Shown: positions 27,537-38,775 of the stretch, in pieces
Layout: every line of letters starts with the position of its first letter
Position numbering within the stretch: the stretch's first letter is position 1
NCBI GenBank assembly: GCA_947484275.1
Contig: CANKOY010000015.1
Span: forward strand, 1 to 64,000
Direction of reading: 5' to 3'
Origin: Planctomycetota bacterium
Lineage (GTDB): Bacteria > Planctomycetota > UBA1135 > GCA-002686595
DNA: 64,000 bases
Notes under the pieces: model-generated
What the model saw: the letters and a program-made list of their open reading frames with translations, nothing else
Told to the model about the DNA's origin: nothing
The model's database searches: none
Program-made: the position numbers and the translations under genes

Positions 27537-28217
27537 ATGGGCCTGGTCGATGAGGGGGGTGCTCGTCGGCACTCGGAAGCTCCTCGATGGAGCCGAAGGC
27601 GCCGGATTTTGGCCCTTGGGGGCCTCGCGGCCCTGGCAGCCATAGTCCCCCCCGGCTGCTGCCTCGTACGGCCACCAGAGGCAAAGACCCTGCTGTCCGC
27701 CGGGAATGGCGGCTTTCGGACGCCTGAAGCGGCCTTCGAGACCTTCCGCGTCGCCTTCGGAGCGGATCTTCCGGAACTCGAATTCAGGAGCCTGTCCGAC
27801 GCGTTCCGGGCCAGGGAGCAGATTTCCTACCAAAGCTACCGGATCGCGCGGGAAAAGCTGATCGAGGCCAATCCGCTGTTGAAGCTCTTGGCCGAGGCCA
27901 AGGTGGTCAAATCGGAGGCTAGGGGCGACGGTAGGCATCATCTGGTGGTCGAAGCGGCAGGGCAGCAGTTCGCGGTTGAGCTCGTGCGCCAGGACGAGTT
28001 CCAGATCTACTCAGGCGCCCAATTCCTTGCAGATGGGTCCCTGGAGTTTGCCCGGGCCGTCAAGACCACCAAGATCACGGGCGGCCAGCGGGTTTCCGCT
28101 GAGATCTTCCTTTCCGACGAAGACACCGAAGGCGTCGACATTTCCAAGCTGACCAGTCTGCGCGTGGAGCAGGTCTGGAAAATCGACGGCTTCGGGGAGG
28201 CCTTCCCGCGAACTTGA
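27537..28217 (+). CDS. Putative lipoprotein of unknown function
   Basis: The product has 226 residues. It starts at an ATG with an AGGA site about ten bases upstream. The N-terminus has a twin-arginine-like run (WSRRRRILALGGLAAL) and a likely lipobox ending at Cys41, so it is probably an exported lipoprotein. The mature part (about 60-220) starts TPEAAFETFRVAFGADLPEL, resembling small domains that score substrate or stress in the periplasm. No family is certain. It is divergent from the DUF1573 gene, and pyruvate phosphate dikinase follows after 84 bp. Confidence 0.7.
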   Translation: MGLVDEGGARRHSEAPRWSRRRRILALGGLAALAAIVPPGCCLVRPPEAKTLLSAGNGGFRTPEAAFETFRVAFGADLPELEFRSLSDAFRAREQISYQSYRIAREKLIEANPLLKLLAEAKVVKSEARGDGRHHLVVEAAGQQFAVELVRQDEFQIYSGAQFLADGSLEFARAVKTTKITGGQRVSAEIFLSDEDTEGVDISKLTSLRVEQVWKIDGFGEAFPRT

Positions 28218-28301
28218 GTTCAACCCTGAACAGGTGCGGAAACAGGGAAAAGTCCTCCGCGACCCTGCTTCGGATCTAGCGAACGCCATGGTCTGGCCGA
28301 A

Positions 28302-31109
<2,808 letters not shown>

Positions 31110-31115
31110 TTCGCC

Positions 31116-31132
31116 GGCCCGTTGCACGGGCC
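31116..31132 (+). terminator. Hairpin after ppdK
   Basis: Positions 31116-31122 pair perfectly with 31126-31132 (7 bp, 3-nt loop), beginning 6 bp after the ppdK stop. No T run follows. It is a plausible transcript end or 3' stabiliser. Confidence 0.35.
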
Positions 31133-31212
31133 CGCTGATCGTGTCTCGGTCGCGAATCACGGCGTCGCGAAGTGGAGACGAGTGGCGCGACAAAGCCCCG
31201 GCGAAGGGATCG

Positions 31213-31248
31213 CCGCCAGGCGCTCGACTTTTCCTGGCGGGCGCCTAG
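31213..31248 (-). repeat. Intergenic motif copy (CTAG...GAAAAG)
   Basis: Read on the minus strand from 31248, the sequence starts CTAGGCGCCCGCCAGGAAAA. It resembles the motif at 130-169. Positions 31213-31220 and 31233-31240 also pair (8 bp), so it can fold as a hairpin between the convergent ppdK and peptidase genes. Confidence 0.3.
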
Positions 31249-31251
31249 CGT

Positions 31252-31269
31252 GCTGACTTTGCAGTCAGC
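31252..31269 (-). terminator. Hairpin after the M28 peptidase gene
   Basis: Positions 31252-31258 pair perfectly with 31263-31269 (7 bp, 4-nt loop). The hairpin begins 3 bp after the peptidase stop codon on the minus strand. No T run follows. Confidence 0.4.
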
Positions 31270-31272
31270 CCA

Positions 31273-32769
31273 TTAATCCGCGCTCAGATCGAGCGTGTCC
31301 GTCTGCAGGCCGTCGATCATGCGCAGCACCAAGCGTGTCACGCGCCGAATCTTGTCGTAGTCGATCTTGTCGGGATCGTCGGTGGCCTTGTGGTAATCCT
31401 CGTGGACGTCGGAGAACAGGAAGGCCACGGGGATCTTCATGTAGCTCGCGAAGTTGACCTGGTCGGAGCGCGTCCAATATTGGTCCGCGCTGCCGAGTGT
31501 CGGAAAACCCTCCAGCGCGCTCAGGGATTCAGCCAACTTCGTCAGACCGTTGTAGTCCTTCTTGCGCTGCTGTGTCGGCGTGATCAAGAGCTTGTCTGGC
31601 GCGTTGCGTCCGATCATGTCGATGTTGAGGTTGCACACCGCGCGGTGCCCCTCGGGCAAGGTGTCCGCCGTGCACCAGGCGCGCGAGCCAAGCAGTCCCT
31701 TCTCTTCACCCGAGACCCAGATCAGCATCACCGAACGCCGCATGGGCCCGTGAACAGTAAGCGCTTCCGCCAGCTGCAGCAGCCCCGTGGTGCCCGAGCC
31801 ATTGTCGTCCGCGCCGTTGAAGACCTTGCCGTCGGCCGAGGTGCCGACGTGGTCGTAGTGAGCGCTGATGATGATCACCTCTTTCGAGAGTTCCGGATCA
31901 GTCCCAGACCACAGGCCGCAGACGTTCTCCACATCAACCATGCCATCGACGCCGTTTTCCTTGCGCGTGTCGGTGAAAACCACGCCGAGGTCGCTGCCGA
32001 CAGGCGGGCGCGCGCCAGGCTTCAGATCAGGGTCGGCGAGAGTCAAAAGTCGATCGAGAGTCGGACCGGCGACGGTCACGTAGGGCATGTTGTCTCGCTC
32101 CTGCGTGCGCTTCTCAGGGAACTGCACGCCGGGACGTTGCGCGCTGGCCGCGTCGGAGCGAATTCGCCCGGCCATGCGCTCCACAGTCAATTTCGAACCT
32201 GGAGCAAGCAACACGCCGATAGCCCCGGCCTTTTTGGCCGCCTCGCGTCGATCTGGGCCGCGCATGCCATTGTCCTCGCACAGGGCCCACTTGCCGACGA
32301 GGTCGAGTCCCGCAAGTTCCTTGGCCTCCACCTCACCACAAAAGGCGACGTTGCCCGATGTCGTCTTCGTCGCGATGCCCGATGAGTTGAACGAGTAATC
32401 GGTCCCGAAGGTGAAATCGATCGTTCGACCGGCCTTGATCACTTGAGCGCTCGTACCCTCGAGGTTGAGATCGCGACAGATCAGTTGGTACGTGTGCAAG
32501 TAGCCATTCGGCGTTCCCGGCGCGATCCCCATGCGCTTGAGGCGCGAGCTGATGAAACGCGCTGCGATGCGCTGGCCATTGCTGGGCGTGTCTCGCCCAC
32601 CCATCTCGTCGCAGGCGATGAATTCGATGTCAGCCTGGATGTTGTTGGCTTGGATCGAATCGAGTGCTGCCCTGAGGCCCGCGCCGCGTGGAGCTTGAGC
32701 GCAAACGATAAGGCTCAGGGCTGAGATGGCGAGAACGGGCGAAACGACGCGGCGTAAGGCGTGAATCAT
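31273..32769 (-). CDS. Secreted M28-family zinc aminopeptidase
   Basis: The product has 498 residues from the ATG at 32769, which gives a signal peptide (MIHALRRVVSPVLAISALS); the ORF extends upstream without support. A protease-associated (PA) insert is likely near 150-250. The catalytic domain has the two-zinc ligands in order: SAHYDHVG, NGADDNGSGTTG, VSGEEKGLLGSRA, NIDMIGR and DVHEDYHKATDD. M28 enzymes remove N-terminal residues from peptides outside the cell. It lies downstream of the ECF sigma gene on the same strand, 170 bp away, and may be a separate unit. Confidence 0.92.
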   Translation of the reverse strand: MIHALRRVVSPVLAISALSLIVCAQAPRGAGLRAALDSIQANNIQADIEFIACDEMGGRDTPSNGQRIAARFISSRLKRMGIAPGTPNGYLHTYQLICRDLNLEGTSAQVIKAGRTIDFTFGTDYSFNSSGIATKTTSGNVAFCGEVEAKELAGLDLVGKWALCEDNGMRGPDRREAAKKAGAIGVLLAPGSKLTVERMAGRIRSDAASAQRPGVQFPEKRTQERDNMPYVTVAGPTLDRLLTLADPDLKPGARPPVGSDLGVVFTDTRKENGVDGMVDVENVCGLWSGTDPELSKEVIIISAHYDHVGTSADGKVFNGADDNGSGTTGLLQLAEALTVHGPMRRSVMLIWVSGEEKGLLGSRAWCTADTLPEGHRAVCNLNIDMIGRNAPDKLLITPTQQRKKDYNGLTKLAESLSALEGFPTLGSADQYWTRSDQVNFASYMKIPVAFLFSDVHEDYHKATDDPDKIDYDKIRRVTRLVLRMIDGLQTDTLDLSAD

Positions 32770-32939
32770 GGTCGCTGAGTGGCGCAACATCGGGACGAGG
32801 AACGTCGCGACCGACTTCGGACGCGAGTGGGATCGACAAGATACGCGGAATCGTCCCCCATCGAACAGCACAGCGAAGCTGTCATGTTCGAGATGTGTTC
32901 CTTGTCGGGAGCCAGGGGGCCTCAGCGCGTCTGGGACTC

Positions 32940-33854
32940 CTACGCGCGCGAACGCGAGCGCAAGTAACGCAGGGTCGAGGCCTGGACGCGCTCGAAAATC
33001 GCGCTGAGATCTGCCTTGGACTCGCGGTCCCGCAGATCCTCCAGGTTCGCCGCGCAGCAGGGACATCCCATTTCCTCCACGTGGAAGCGCACGTACTCAC
33101 GCGGGCCGGGCTCGAGCGAACCGGCCAGTGAGCGCGCCAACCAGTGTCGAGCCGGGCAGGAGACGCGCGCCTCGCGCCAAGCGCTCTCGATCGACATGTC
33201 GAGGCTCGCCTCACCCGACTCCGCGCCCTGGGCGATGGCCCCCAATAGTTGCTTCGATCCGTCGCGCTTAGCGGCAAGCTCTCGCAGGCGAGCCAACGCG
33301 CGAAATTTGATACCTGCGACAGAGGTTTCGTCACGCAAGCCAAAGCGCTGCCAAGTGTCCCTGTTGCGCCAGCCGCCGTGCATCAGCGCCTCGATCACCA
33401 TCAAACGCGTGAACTCACCTTCCGCCCAGGTTTCTTGAACCCAGGCCCGCAGGATTTCGATCAACATGCCTCGGGCGCGCGCCTCGAGATCGCGACCGCG
33501 CACGATGCGGCTCGGCGTTTCCTCGTCGTGCGCCCGCGCGGTGATTCCAATGCGATCCTCCTCGCCCTCCTCGGTGTCTAGCGTGACCAGTCGGCGCCGG
33601 CGCAGGTGATCGATCGTGCGGTTGTGGCAGATGCCGAACAGGTACTGTTCGAAGGTGTAGATCGGGTCGTAACCGCCAATGCCGCGCACGGCCCCGAGCA
33701 TCGTCTCCTGCAACACATCCTCACGCGCTTGGGTGTCGCGGATGCGCTTGGACACGTACGCCAGAAGACGGCCCGAGTATTCGCGCTCCACCGCCAGCCA
33801 CTCGCCGTCGTCGAAGGACTGCAGGCGCGCGATGTCGGGACGATAATCGCTCAC
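32940..33854 (-). CDS. ECF-type sigma factor with C-terminal Cys/His zinc-motif extension
   Basis: The product has 304 residues from a GTG at 33854 that overlaps the kinase stop (GTGA). Region 2 is clear: EDVLQETMLGAVRGI, then YLFGICHNRTIDHLRRRR (about 44-88). A region-4-like segment (about 150-195) has TWQRFGLRDETSVAGIKFRALARLRE. About 110 residues follow that ordinary ECF factors lack. They contain C233, then H258-x5-C264-x-C266-C267, close to the Cys-x25-His-x3-Cys-x2-Cys pattern of zinc anti-sigma (ZAS) proteins. The tail could therefore inhibit or sense. It is probably controlled by the overlapping Ser/Thr kinase, a pairing known in Planctomycetota. Confidence 0.82.
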   Translation of the reverse strand: MSDYRPDIARLQSFDDGEWLAVEREYSGRLLAYVSKRIRDTQAREDVLQETMLGAVRGIGGYDPIYTFEQYLFGICHNRTIDHLRRRRLVTLDTEEGEEDRIGITARAHDEETPSRIVRGRDLEARARGMLIEILRAWVQETWAEGEFTRLMVIEALMHGGWRNRDTWQRFGLRDETSVAGIKFRALARLRELAAKRDGSKQLLGAIAQGAESGEASLDMSIESAWREARVSCPARHWLARSLAGSLEPGPREYVRFHVEEMGCPCCAANLEDLRDRESKADLSAIFERVQASTLRYLRSRSRA

Positions 33855-35428
33855 TGGTTCGCCTCGATCCGGTTGAAGAATTGGAACAAAAGAAACATCA
33901 GTGCCGCACCGAGGGCGAGCATCCCGCCGAGGAACAAGACCAGCCGCAGGGTACCGAGGATCAACCCGCGGCCGCCCGCCACGAATCGGCCACCTGCACG
34001 GCCGACGCCCCCGAGCGAGCGCGTGATCGGGCCGGAAACCAGGGCCATCAAAACTTCGAAGCCCAATTGAAGCGTGGCGCCCAGGGCGCCGAAGGTTCCA
34101 CCTGACGATCGGGGCGGCACGGGCACGGCGGCGGCCGCGGTACCGGACCAATTGGGCATTCCCGAATGGGCCGGCGCCCGCTCAGGAACCGCGGATGCAA
34201 CCGGCCTTCCTGGAGTTAGGGCGGGCAGGTATTCCGCCGCGCGCCGGGGAGCGTCGCGGGTCGCCTCCTCGAGCGTCTCGATTGAGATCACGTCGTCGGG
34301 GATTGGGCTCGGACTCGGCCGCGGCGTTGCTGCTTGCTGCGGAATCGGCGGCGGAACGACCAGCCTCGGTGTCAGGGGCCGCGGCAAAGGCATCGGCCTG
34401 GGCGGAGTCAGCGGGGCCGGGCTTTTCAGTCCCTCCCACACACCGCGAGCAACCTCCACGGCCCCGCGCGTCAAGTCGGTTGCCGTGGAACGCAGTGCAG
34501 GTCGCCGCTCGGGAACCAAAGGGATGCCCGATGAACCCGCGCTCGCGACGGGCCGAGGAATGCCGACCACTTCACCGGGCAACGAATCGAGCGCGACCAA
34601 CGGGTCCCCGGGGCGCAGCGTCTGGCCCATGGCCGCGAGCAATCCACCCACGCTGGAAAAGCGCTGATTGGGATCAATGCGCAGGCAACATTCCGCCACC
34701 AAGCGCACGCGCGGCGGAAAATCTGGCGGAAACACCGGCGGAAGGTCGTCTTCGCGAAGCACGACGCCAGCGTCCGAGCAAGCCTCGTAGGGCAGTCGTC
34801 CGCTGTAGAGTTCGAACAGGATCACGCCCAGGGAATAGATGTCTGCGCGATGATCGGCGCGGTTCTTCAACATCTCCGGCGCCATGTACTGCGGCGTGCC
34901 GCGTCCGAACGAAAGCGTTTGCCGGCCTTCGATCAGCAATTTGGCCAGACCGTAGTCGCCGACCCGTGCGTCGTCGCCCTTGAGGAATACGTTCGAAGGC
35001 TTGAGGTCGAAATGCGCCAAACGCCGTTCGTGAAGTGCAGCGACTCCGCGACAAGCCTGGACGAAGAAGCTCAGGGCCTCGGCTGCACTGAGGCGCTGGC
35101 GTTTGAGTCGCCGCGCGAGGGTGTCCTCACCGGCGTAGCCCATCACCAAGTAGGGAACGTCCTGCACCACGCCCATGTCTTCGATCGTCACCAGGTTGGG
35201 GTGATCGATGGCCGAAAAATGGCGCACTTGTTCCAGCTCGCGCTCGATTGCCGCGCGCGAAGTCGCTTCGTCGATCTTCAGGAACTTGATCGCGTAGGTC
35301 TTGTCGATCGAGACCTTGCGAGCCTTGTAGACGTCGCCGAAGGCGCCGCCTCCCAGGCGATTCTGGATCTCGAAACCGGGGATGAACTCCGGCTTGCGAA
35401 ACGTGCTGTAGAAGTGCTCCCAGTCCAT
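33851..35428 (-). CDS. Membrane-anchored Ser/Thr protein kinase (PknB-like)
   Basis: The product has 525 residues. The kinase domain covers about 18-290: glycine loop LGGGAFGDVY, Lys48 in AIKFLK, catalytic loop H-F-D141-L-K-P-S-N, metal-binding D158-Y-G (in place of DFG), then GTPQYMAPEM and DIYSLGVILFELYSG. A long Pro/Ala-rich linker follows (about 300-450). A single membrane helix lies near the C-terminus (LVLFLGGMLALGAALMFLLF), leaving almost no outside domain. The key residues suggest an active kinase. The stop overlaps the ECF sigma start, so the two are translated together and the sigma factor is a likely target. Confidence 0.92.
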   Translation of the reverse strand: MDWEHFYSTFRKPEFIPGFEIQNRLGGGAFGDVYKARKVSIDKTYAIKFLKIDEATSRAAIERELEQVRHFSAIDHPNLVTIEDMGVVQDVPYLVMGYAGEDTLARRLKRQRLSAAEALSFFVQACRGVAALHERRLAHFDLKPSNVFLKGDDARVGDYGLAKLLIEGRQTLSFGRGTPQYMAPEMLKNRADHRADIYSLGVILFELYSGRLPYEACSDAGVVLREDDLPPVFPPDFPPRVRLVAECCLRIDPNQRFSSVGGLLAAMGQTLRPGDPLVALDSLPGEVVGIPRPVASAGSSGIPLVPERRPALRSTATDLTRGAVEVARGVWEGLKSPAPLTPPRPMPLPRPLTPRLVVPPPIPQQAATPRPSPSPIPDDVISIETLEEATRDAPRRAAEYLPALTPGRPVASAVPERAPAHSGMPNWSGTAAAAVPVPPRSSGGTFGALGATLQLGFEVLMALVSGPITRSLGGVGRAGGRFVAGGRGLILGTLRLVLFLGGMLALGAALMFLLFQFFNRIEANQ

Positions 35429-35502
35429 TCAACGACTCCGCGTCGAGCGCGTGGCGCCGGACATCGTACGGTGAACACCGCGCAAGAAGCAGGCGCGCGA
35501 AT

Positions 35503-36525
35503 TCACGCGGGCTCCAGCGGCGAAAAGGAGATCCAGCGCGGACGGTCACTGGGGCTCGGCATGACGAGCCTCAGGTGCACCGGATGCGCGAGACAAAGCG
35601 GGAATTCGACGGCAGCTTGTGGCGCGCCCCCTTGGGCCCCGTCGGGAATCAGCCCGCTCGCGCATTGAACGCGAAGCGCGCCCCCCTGGTGTGACAGTTC
35701 GAGCTCCACTCCGAGCAAGGGCGCGCGAATGTGGCGCGCCGCACGGTTGCCGATCGAGAGCCTGCCCGCGCTCCCCGGTGCGAACAGCAGGATCCGCCGG
35801 GCACCGGCGGACTCAAGGCCGCCCTCGAGTTCCAGTGCCGCGGAGGAACTGGCGTCATCGGGTTGCTCAAAGCCAAGGGCCGTGTGGAGTCCAATTTGCA
35901 CGCGCGCGCCGGAACGCAGGCGTTGGCCTGCAGCAGTGATCGGATGCCCATCGATCAGAAGTTGGGCGGAGCCCACGGACTCAAGCCGCCAGCTCGCTCC
36001 GGCTTGGAACGAGGCCGGCTCGAGGACGAAGCACCCGTGCCTTGGCAAGAGGTCGGCGAGCAGGGGCACGTCCGCCTGGCCCGCGCGCGCATGGCCGATC
36101 GACACCCGCGTCCCGCAGCACAACAAGAACGAGCCTGCGTCGTCCAGGGACATGCGCAGCCGCGCCGTCTGAGCTTGAACACCTTCGAGCGGCGGGGATT
36201 CTGCGGCGGATCCGCGCGGCTCCGTGGTCGGCGCGCTCTGATCACGCTCGCGCTGCTTTTCCCGCATGCGCGCAAGTAAATCCCGCAGGTCCGCGCGATC
36301 GGTCTTTGGCCGCTCGCGCGCCTGCGCGGCGCGCGGGGGGGCCAACGGCGGCTGTGGCACCAAGGGCAAGATCAGGGCGCGCAGGTTCATGGCGCGCGTG
36401 TCCTCGGCCAGCAATTCGTCGCGCAGGATTTCGAGGGCCGACTCGGGACGGCCCGAGTGGAGCGCTCGCCGCGCGGCAGACAGCAACAATCGGCGTTGAA
36501 CGAAGGCGGGCAACAAGCGGCGCAT
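35503..36525 (-). CDS. FHA-like domain protein of the kinase cassette
   Basis: I take the ATG at 36525 (340 residues); an ATG at 36600 would add 25 residues. The longer ORF back to 37155 overlaps the GGDEF gene in another frame and is a shadow there. Residues 1-60 are helical (MRRLLPAFVQRRLLLSAARR) and suit a short repeat or membrane-associated region. A charged linker follows, with MREKQRERD. Residues about 125-220 resemble a divergent FHA domain, with C-G-T-R-V-S-I-G-H-A and L-R-S-G-A-R-V-Q-I-G. A second beta-rich block ends the protein. FHA domains read phosphothreonine, which fits its place just upstream of a Ser/Thr kinase. The assignment is tentative. Confidence 0.6.
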   Translation of the reverse strand: MRRLLPAFVQRRLLLSAARRALHSGRPESALEILRDELLAEDTRAMNLRALILPLVPQPPLAPPRAAQARERPKTDRADLRDLLARMREKQRERDQSAPTTEPRGSAAESPPLEGVQAQTARLRMSLDDAGSFLLCCGTRVSIGHARAGQADVPLLADLLPRHGCFVLEPASFQAGASWRLESVGSAQLLIDGHPITAAGQRLRSGARVQIGLHTALGFEQPDDASSSAALELEGGLESAGARRILLFAPGSAGRLSIGNRAARHIRAPLLGVELELSHQGGALRVQCASGLIPDGAQGGAPQAAVEFPLCLAHPVHLRLVMPSPSDRPRWISFSPLEPA

Positions 36526-36670
36526 GGCCGGCAGAAAAAAAGTACCGGCCCCCACGGGTCGGTCGCCGGAGGCCGCCCTGCGCGGATCGCCAGGGGTCAT
36601 TTCGTGGTCAGCGCGTCCCAAGGGAACTCGGACCGGACCAACGGAGGTCAGCGGCGCGCGCCCGCAGCCT

Positions 36671-37600
36671 TCAAACGCCCGTGACGACAGCGCCGCCCTG
36701 GGTCTGGGCTTCGAGGAATGCCTGGCGCGTGCGCGCATAGAGGTCCTCGCGGCGCAGCACCTTCGGATGTGGGCAGAAAGCGATCCCCGCGGAGATCTCA
36801 AGCCGGTCGCCAACCACATCGGACAATTGCCTCTCCTGGGCCAACTGCTGCACGCGCTTGGCCATGACCTGGGCCCCGTCGGGACCCGTGTGCGGCAATA
36901 GGAACAGGAATGAATTTTCGTCGAAGCGGCCGAGAACGTCGGTGTCGCGCGAGGTGACCAGGAAGATCCCCGCCAACTCGCGCAGGACGAGGTCCGCAGC
37001 CTGGCCGTCAAATCCCAACATGACGCAGGACAGCGGCTGGCCGAAGCGCACGGCACGCTTGTACTCCTCGTCGAGCTTGATCTTGAGGTAGGCGAAGTTG
37101 AACAGACCGGTGTCCGGATCGGTGAGCACCTCGCGCATCCGCGCGTCGGGACCACCGCTGGAATTCGTGAACAGCGCCTCAGGAAAAATCGGAGGCTGCT
37201 TCTTGGCGCGGGTTGCGGCGGGCAGCGGGGCCCGCGGCGAACCGCTCTGCTCCAGGGCTTTGCGCAGGGCCGTGCCGTTCAAGGGGCGCGCGAGCACGCC
37301 GGTGGCGCCGCAGAAATGGGCGATGCTCTCGGCAGCGGTGTTGCCCGTGTCCACCACCACGAAGGTGCGGCACTGAGTCTTGCCGCTGAGCGCGCGGCAG
37401 GCCTCGTAGACATTCGAACTGCGCAACATGTTGTCGAGCAAGATCACGTCACCGCCTGTGGGCGGCTTCGCCATCAGTTCCTCGACCGAACGCGCGGTCT
37501 GAAATTCGTAACCCTCCAACGCCGCGGCCGCCGCGCGCGTGGAAGCGAGCAGCGACTCGTCATTGGTCACCAGACGCAGGGTGCGAAGGCCGTCGCCCAT
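36671..37600 (-). CDS. Receiver-like domain plus degenerate GGDEF domain protein
   Basis: The product has 309 residues from the ATG at 37600. Residues 8-125 look like a receiver fold (LRLVTNDESLLASTRAAAAAL, D-V-I-L-L-D-N-M-L). Residues 150-305 look like a GGDEF domain (TDPDTGLFNFAYLKIKLDEE, ISAGIAFCPHP). The signature that should read G-G-D-E-F is replaced: in GRFDENSFLFLLPHTG the active-site positions read D-E-N-S-F. Diguanylate cyclase activity is therefore unlikely, and the domain may bind nucleotide or act as a scaffold. It is first in the minus-strand cassette with the FHA-like protein, kinase and ECF sigma factor. Confidence 0.78.
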   Translation of the reverse strand: MGDGLRTLRLVTNDESLLASTRAAAAALEGYEFQTARSVEELMAKPPTGGDVILLDNMLRSSNVYEACRALSGKTQCRTFVVVDTGNTAAESIAHFCGATGVLARPLNGTALRKALEQSGSPRAPLPAATRAKKQPPIFPEALFTNSSGGPDARMREVLTDPDTGLFNFAYLKIKLDEEYKRAVRFGQPLSCVMLGFDGQAADLVLRELAGIFLVTSRDTDVLGRFDENSFLFLLPHTGPDGAQVMAKRVQQLAQERQLSDVVGDRLEISAGIAFCPHPKVLRREDLYARTRQAFLEAQTQGGAVVTGV

Positions 37601-37911
37601 GGGATTCAATTCCTGTTCGGTTGCAGAGAGGAGCCTAGGGGGCCGTGCAAAAAGGACCCGCAGGGAGGAACAGCGTGCAAGGCCGCAGCCTGGAGCGCGA
37701 GAAAAAGTCCAGCCCAGGCTGCCGTCCGGGCCGCCGAGCAGGACACTCCGCGCGCCGCAGCGGCGCCAAAGCACGAGTTGCTTTAGGGGACTTTCTTGGG
37801 CGAACTCCTGGGGCAGCGTCGGTCATCGGCCCCCGCCAGTCAAGGGTGACGGCAAGCGCCACTAGTTGCAGCCAGTCCATTGCGGCATCGTCGCGGGCAA
37901 AGGGCCGAGCC
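37601..37911. other. 311-bp gap between yebC and the GGDEF gene
   Basis: No gene is supportable. It contains one long copy of the recurring intergenic motif (37635-37710), a 9-bp stem (GCAGCCTGG near 37685 with CCAGGCTGC near 37714), and a small AAAGCA/TGCTTT hairpin near 37770-37787. The promoter of the signalling cassette should lie here, but no clear boxes were found. Confidence 0.5.
37635..37710 (+). repeat. Intergenic motif copy 2, two half-units
   Basis: From 37635 the plus strand reads CTAGGGGGCCGTGCAAAAAG; 15 of 20 bases match copy 1. A second GAGAAAAAGTCC occurs near 37700. The copy is oriented towards the gene that starts at 37600 on the minus strand, as copy 1 is towards the gene at 191. 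Confidence 0.35.
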
Positions 37912-38670
37912 TCAGGAGCCCGAGGACAGTTCCTCGATCCAGTCCGCCGGCATGTCGTAGTTGGCGTAGACGTTCTGCACGTCTTCGTTCTCGTCGAGCG
38001 CCGCGATCAGTTTCAACAGGCGCCGGGCATCTTCCTTGTTCGTCACCTGGACCCGGTTCAGCGGAACGTGGGCCATTTCCGCGGAGAGGAACGTCTCGCC
38101 TTTCTCCTCCAGCAGGGTCTTGAGCGGCAAGAACTCGGTGGCCTTGGCGTAGAGGATCGCGACCTCTCCGTCGAGTTCCACGTCGTCGGCTCCGACGTCG
38201 AGGGCCACCTCCGTCAGGCTGTCCTCGTCGCGCTCCTTGCGCTCGAGGGCGTAGACCGAGCGCAGTTCGAACAGGAACGAAACCGAACCTGGAGAACCGA
38301 GGTTGCCGCCGCCGCGCTCGAACAGGTGCTTGATGTCCGGCGCCGTACGGTGGCGGTTGTCGGTCAAGCAAGCGACCATCAGCGCGACGCCACCGGGACC
38401 GTAGCCCTCGTAGGCGAGCTCTTCCCAATCATCGCCGTCCTTGGAGCCCGAGCCCTTGGCCACCGCGCGCGAAATCGTGTCCTTGGGAACGTTGGCCGCC
38501 TTGGCCTTCTCGATCGCGTAGCGCAGCTTGAGGTTGGTCTCCGGATCCCCGGTGCCGGCGCGGGCAGATGAGATGATCGCGCGCACGAGCTTGGAGAAAA
38601 CTTTGCCGCGCTTGGCGTCCACCGCGCCCTTGCGCGCAGCGATGTTCGACGAGTGTGAGTGGCCGGCCAT
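37912..38670 (-). CDS. yebC: YebC/PmpR (TACO1) family protein
   Basis: The product has 252 residues, normal for the family. It begins MAGHSHSSNIAARKGAVDAK and has FSKLVRAIISSARAG, then KAANVPKDTISRAVAKGSG and YEGYGPGGVALMVACLTDN. YebC proteins act as DNA-binding regulators in some bacteria and as translation factors that relieve ribosome stalling in others; the nearby ribosomal genes fit the latter but do not prove it. It follows rplM-rpsI after a terminator-like hairpin. Confidence 0.95.
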   Translation of the reverse strand: MAGHSHSSNIAARKGAVDAKRGKVFSKLVRAIISSARAGTGDPETNLKLRYAIEKAKAANVPKDTISRAVAKGSGSKDGDDWEELAYEGYGPGGVALMVACLTDNRHRTAPDIKHLFERGGGNLGSPGSVSFLFELRSVYALERKERDEDSLTEVALDVGADDVELDGEVAILYAKATEFLPLKTLLEEKGETFLSAEMAHVPLNRVQVTNKEDARRLLKLIAALDENEDVQNVYANYDMPADWIEELSSGS

Positions 38671-38708
38671 GGACGTCGCGTGGTTCGAAAGTGATGGAGA
38701 GGAACAAC

Positions 38709-38749
38709 CGAAGCGGCCCCGGAGGCCATATGGACTCGGAGCCGCTTCG
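38709..38749 (-). terminator. Hairpin after rpsI
   Basis: CGAAGCGGC (38709-38717) pairs perfectly with 38741-38749 (9 bp, about 23-nt loop with inner pairing). It lies between the rpsI stop (38776) and the yebC start. On the minus strand it is followed by GTTGTTCC. It probably ends the rplM-rpsI transcript, perhaps incompletely. Confidence 0.5.
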
Positions 38750-38775
38750 CGAGAAAAATTCGAGCGCGCTTTGGA

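Noticed and set aside
27393-27941. N-terminal extension of the DUF1573 ORF
   Set aside because: It crosses the promoter-like region and the divergent lipoprotein gene; the signal peptide starts at 27392.
36600-37155. N-terminal extension of the FHA-like ORF
   Set aside because: This part overlaps the GGDEF gene in another frame and has a Ser/Arg/Pro-rich shadow composition. The gene more likely starts at 36525 or 36600.
37601-37911. Structured RNA gene (SRP or RNase P type)
   Set aside because: Several stems can be drawn, but none of the conserved sequence blocks of those RNAs is present on either strand.
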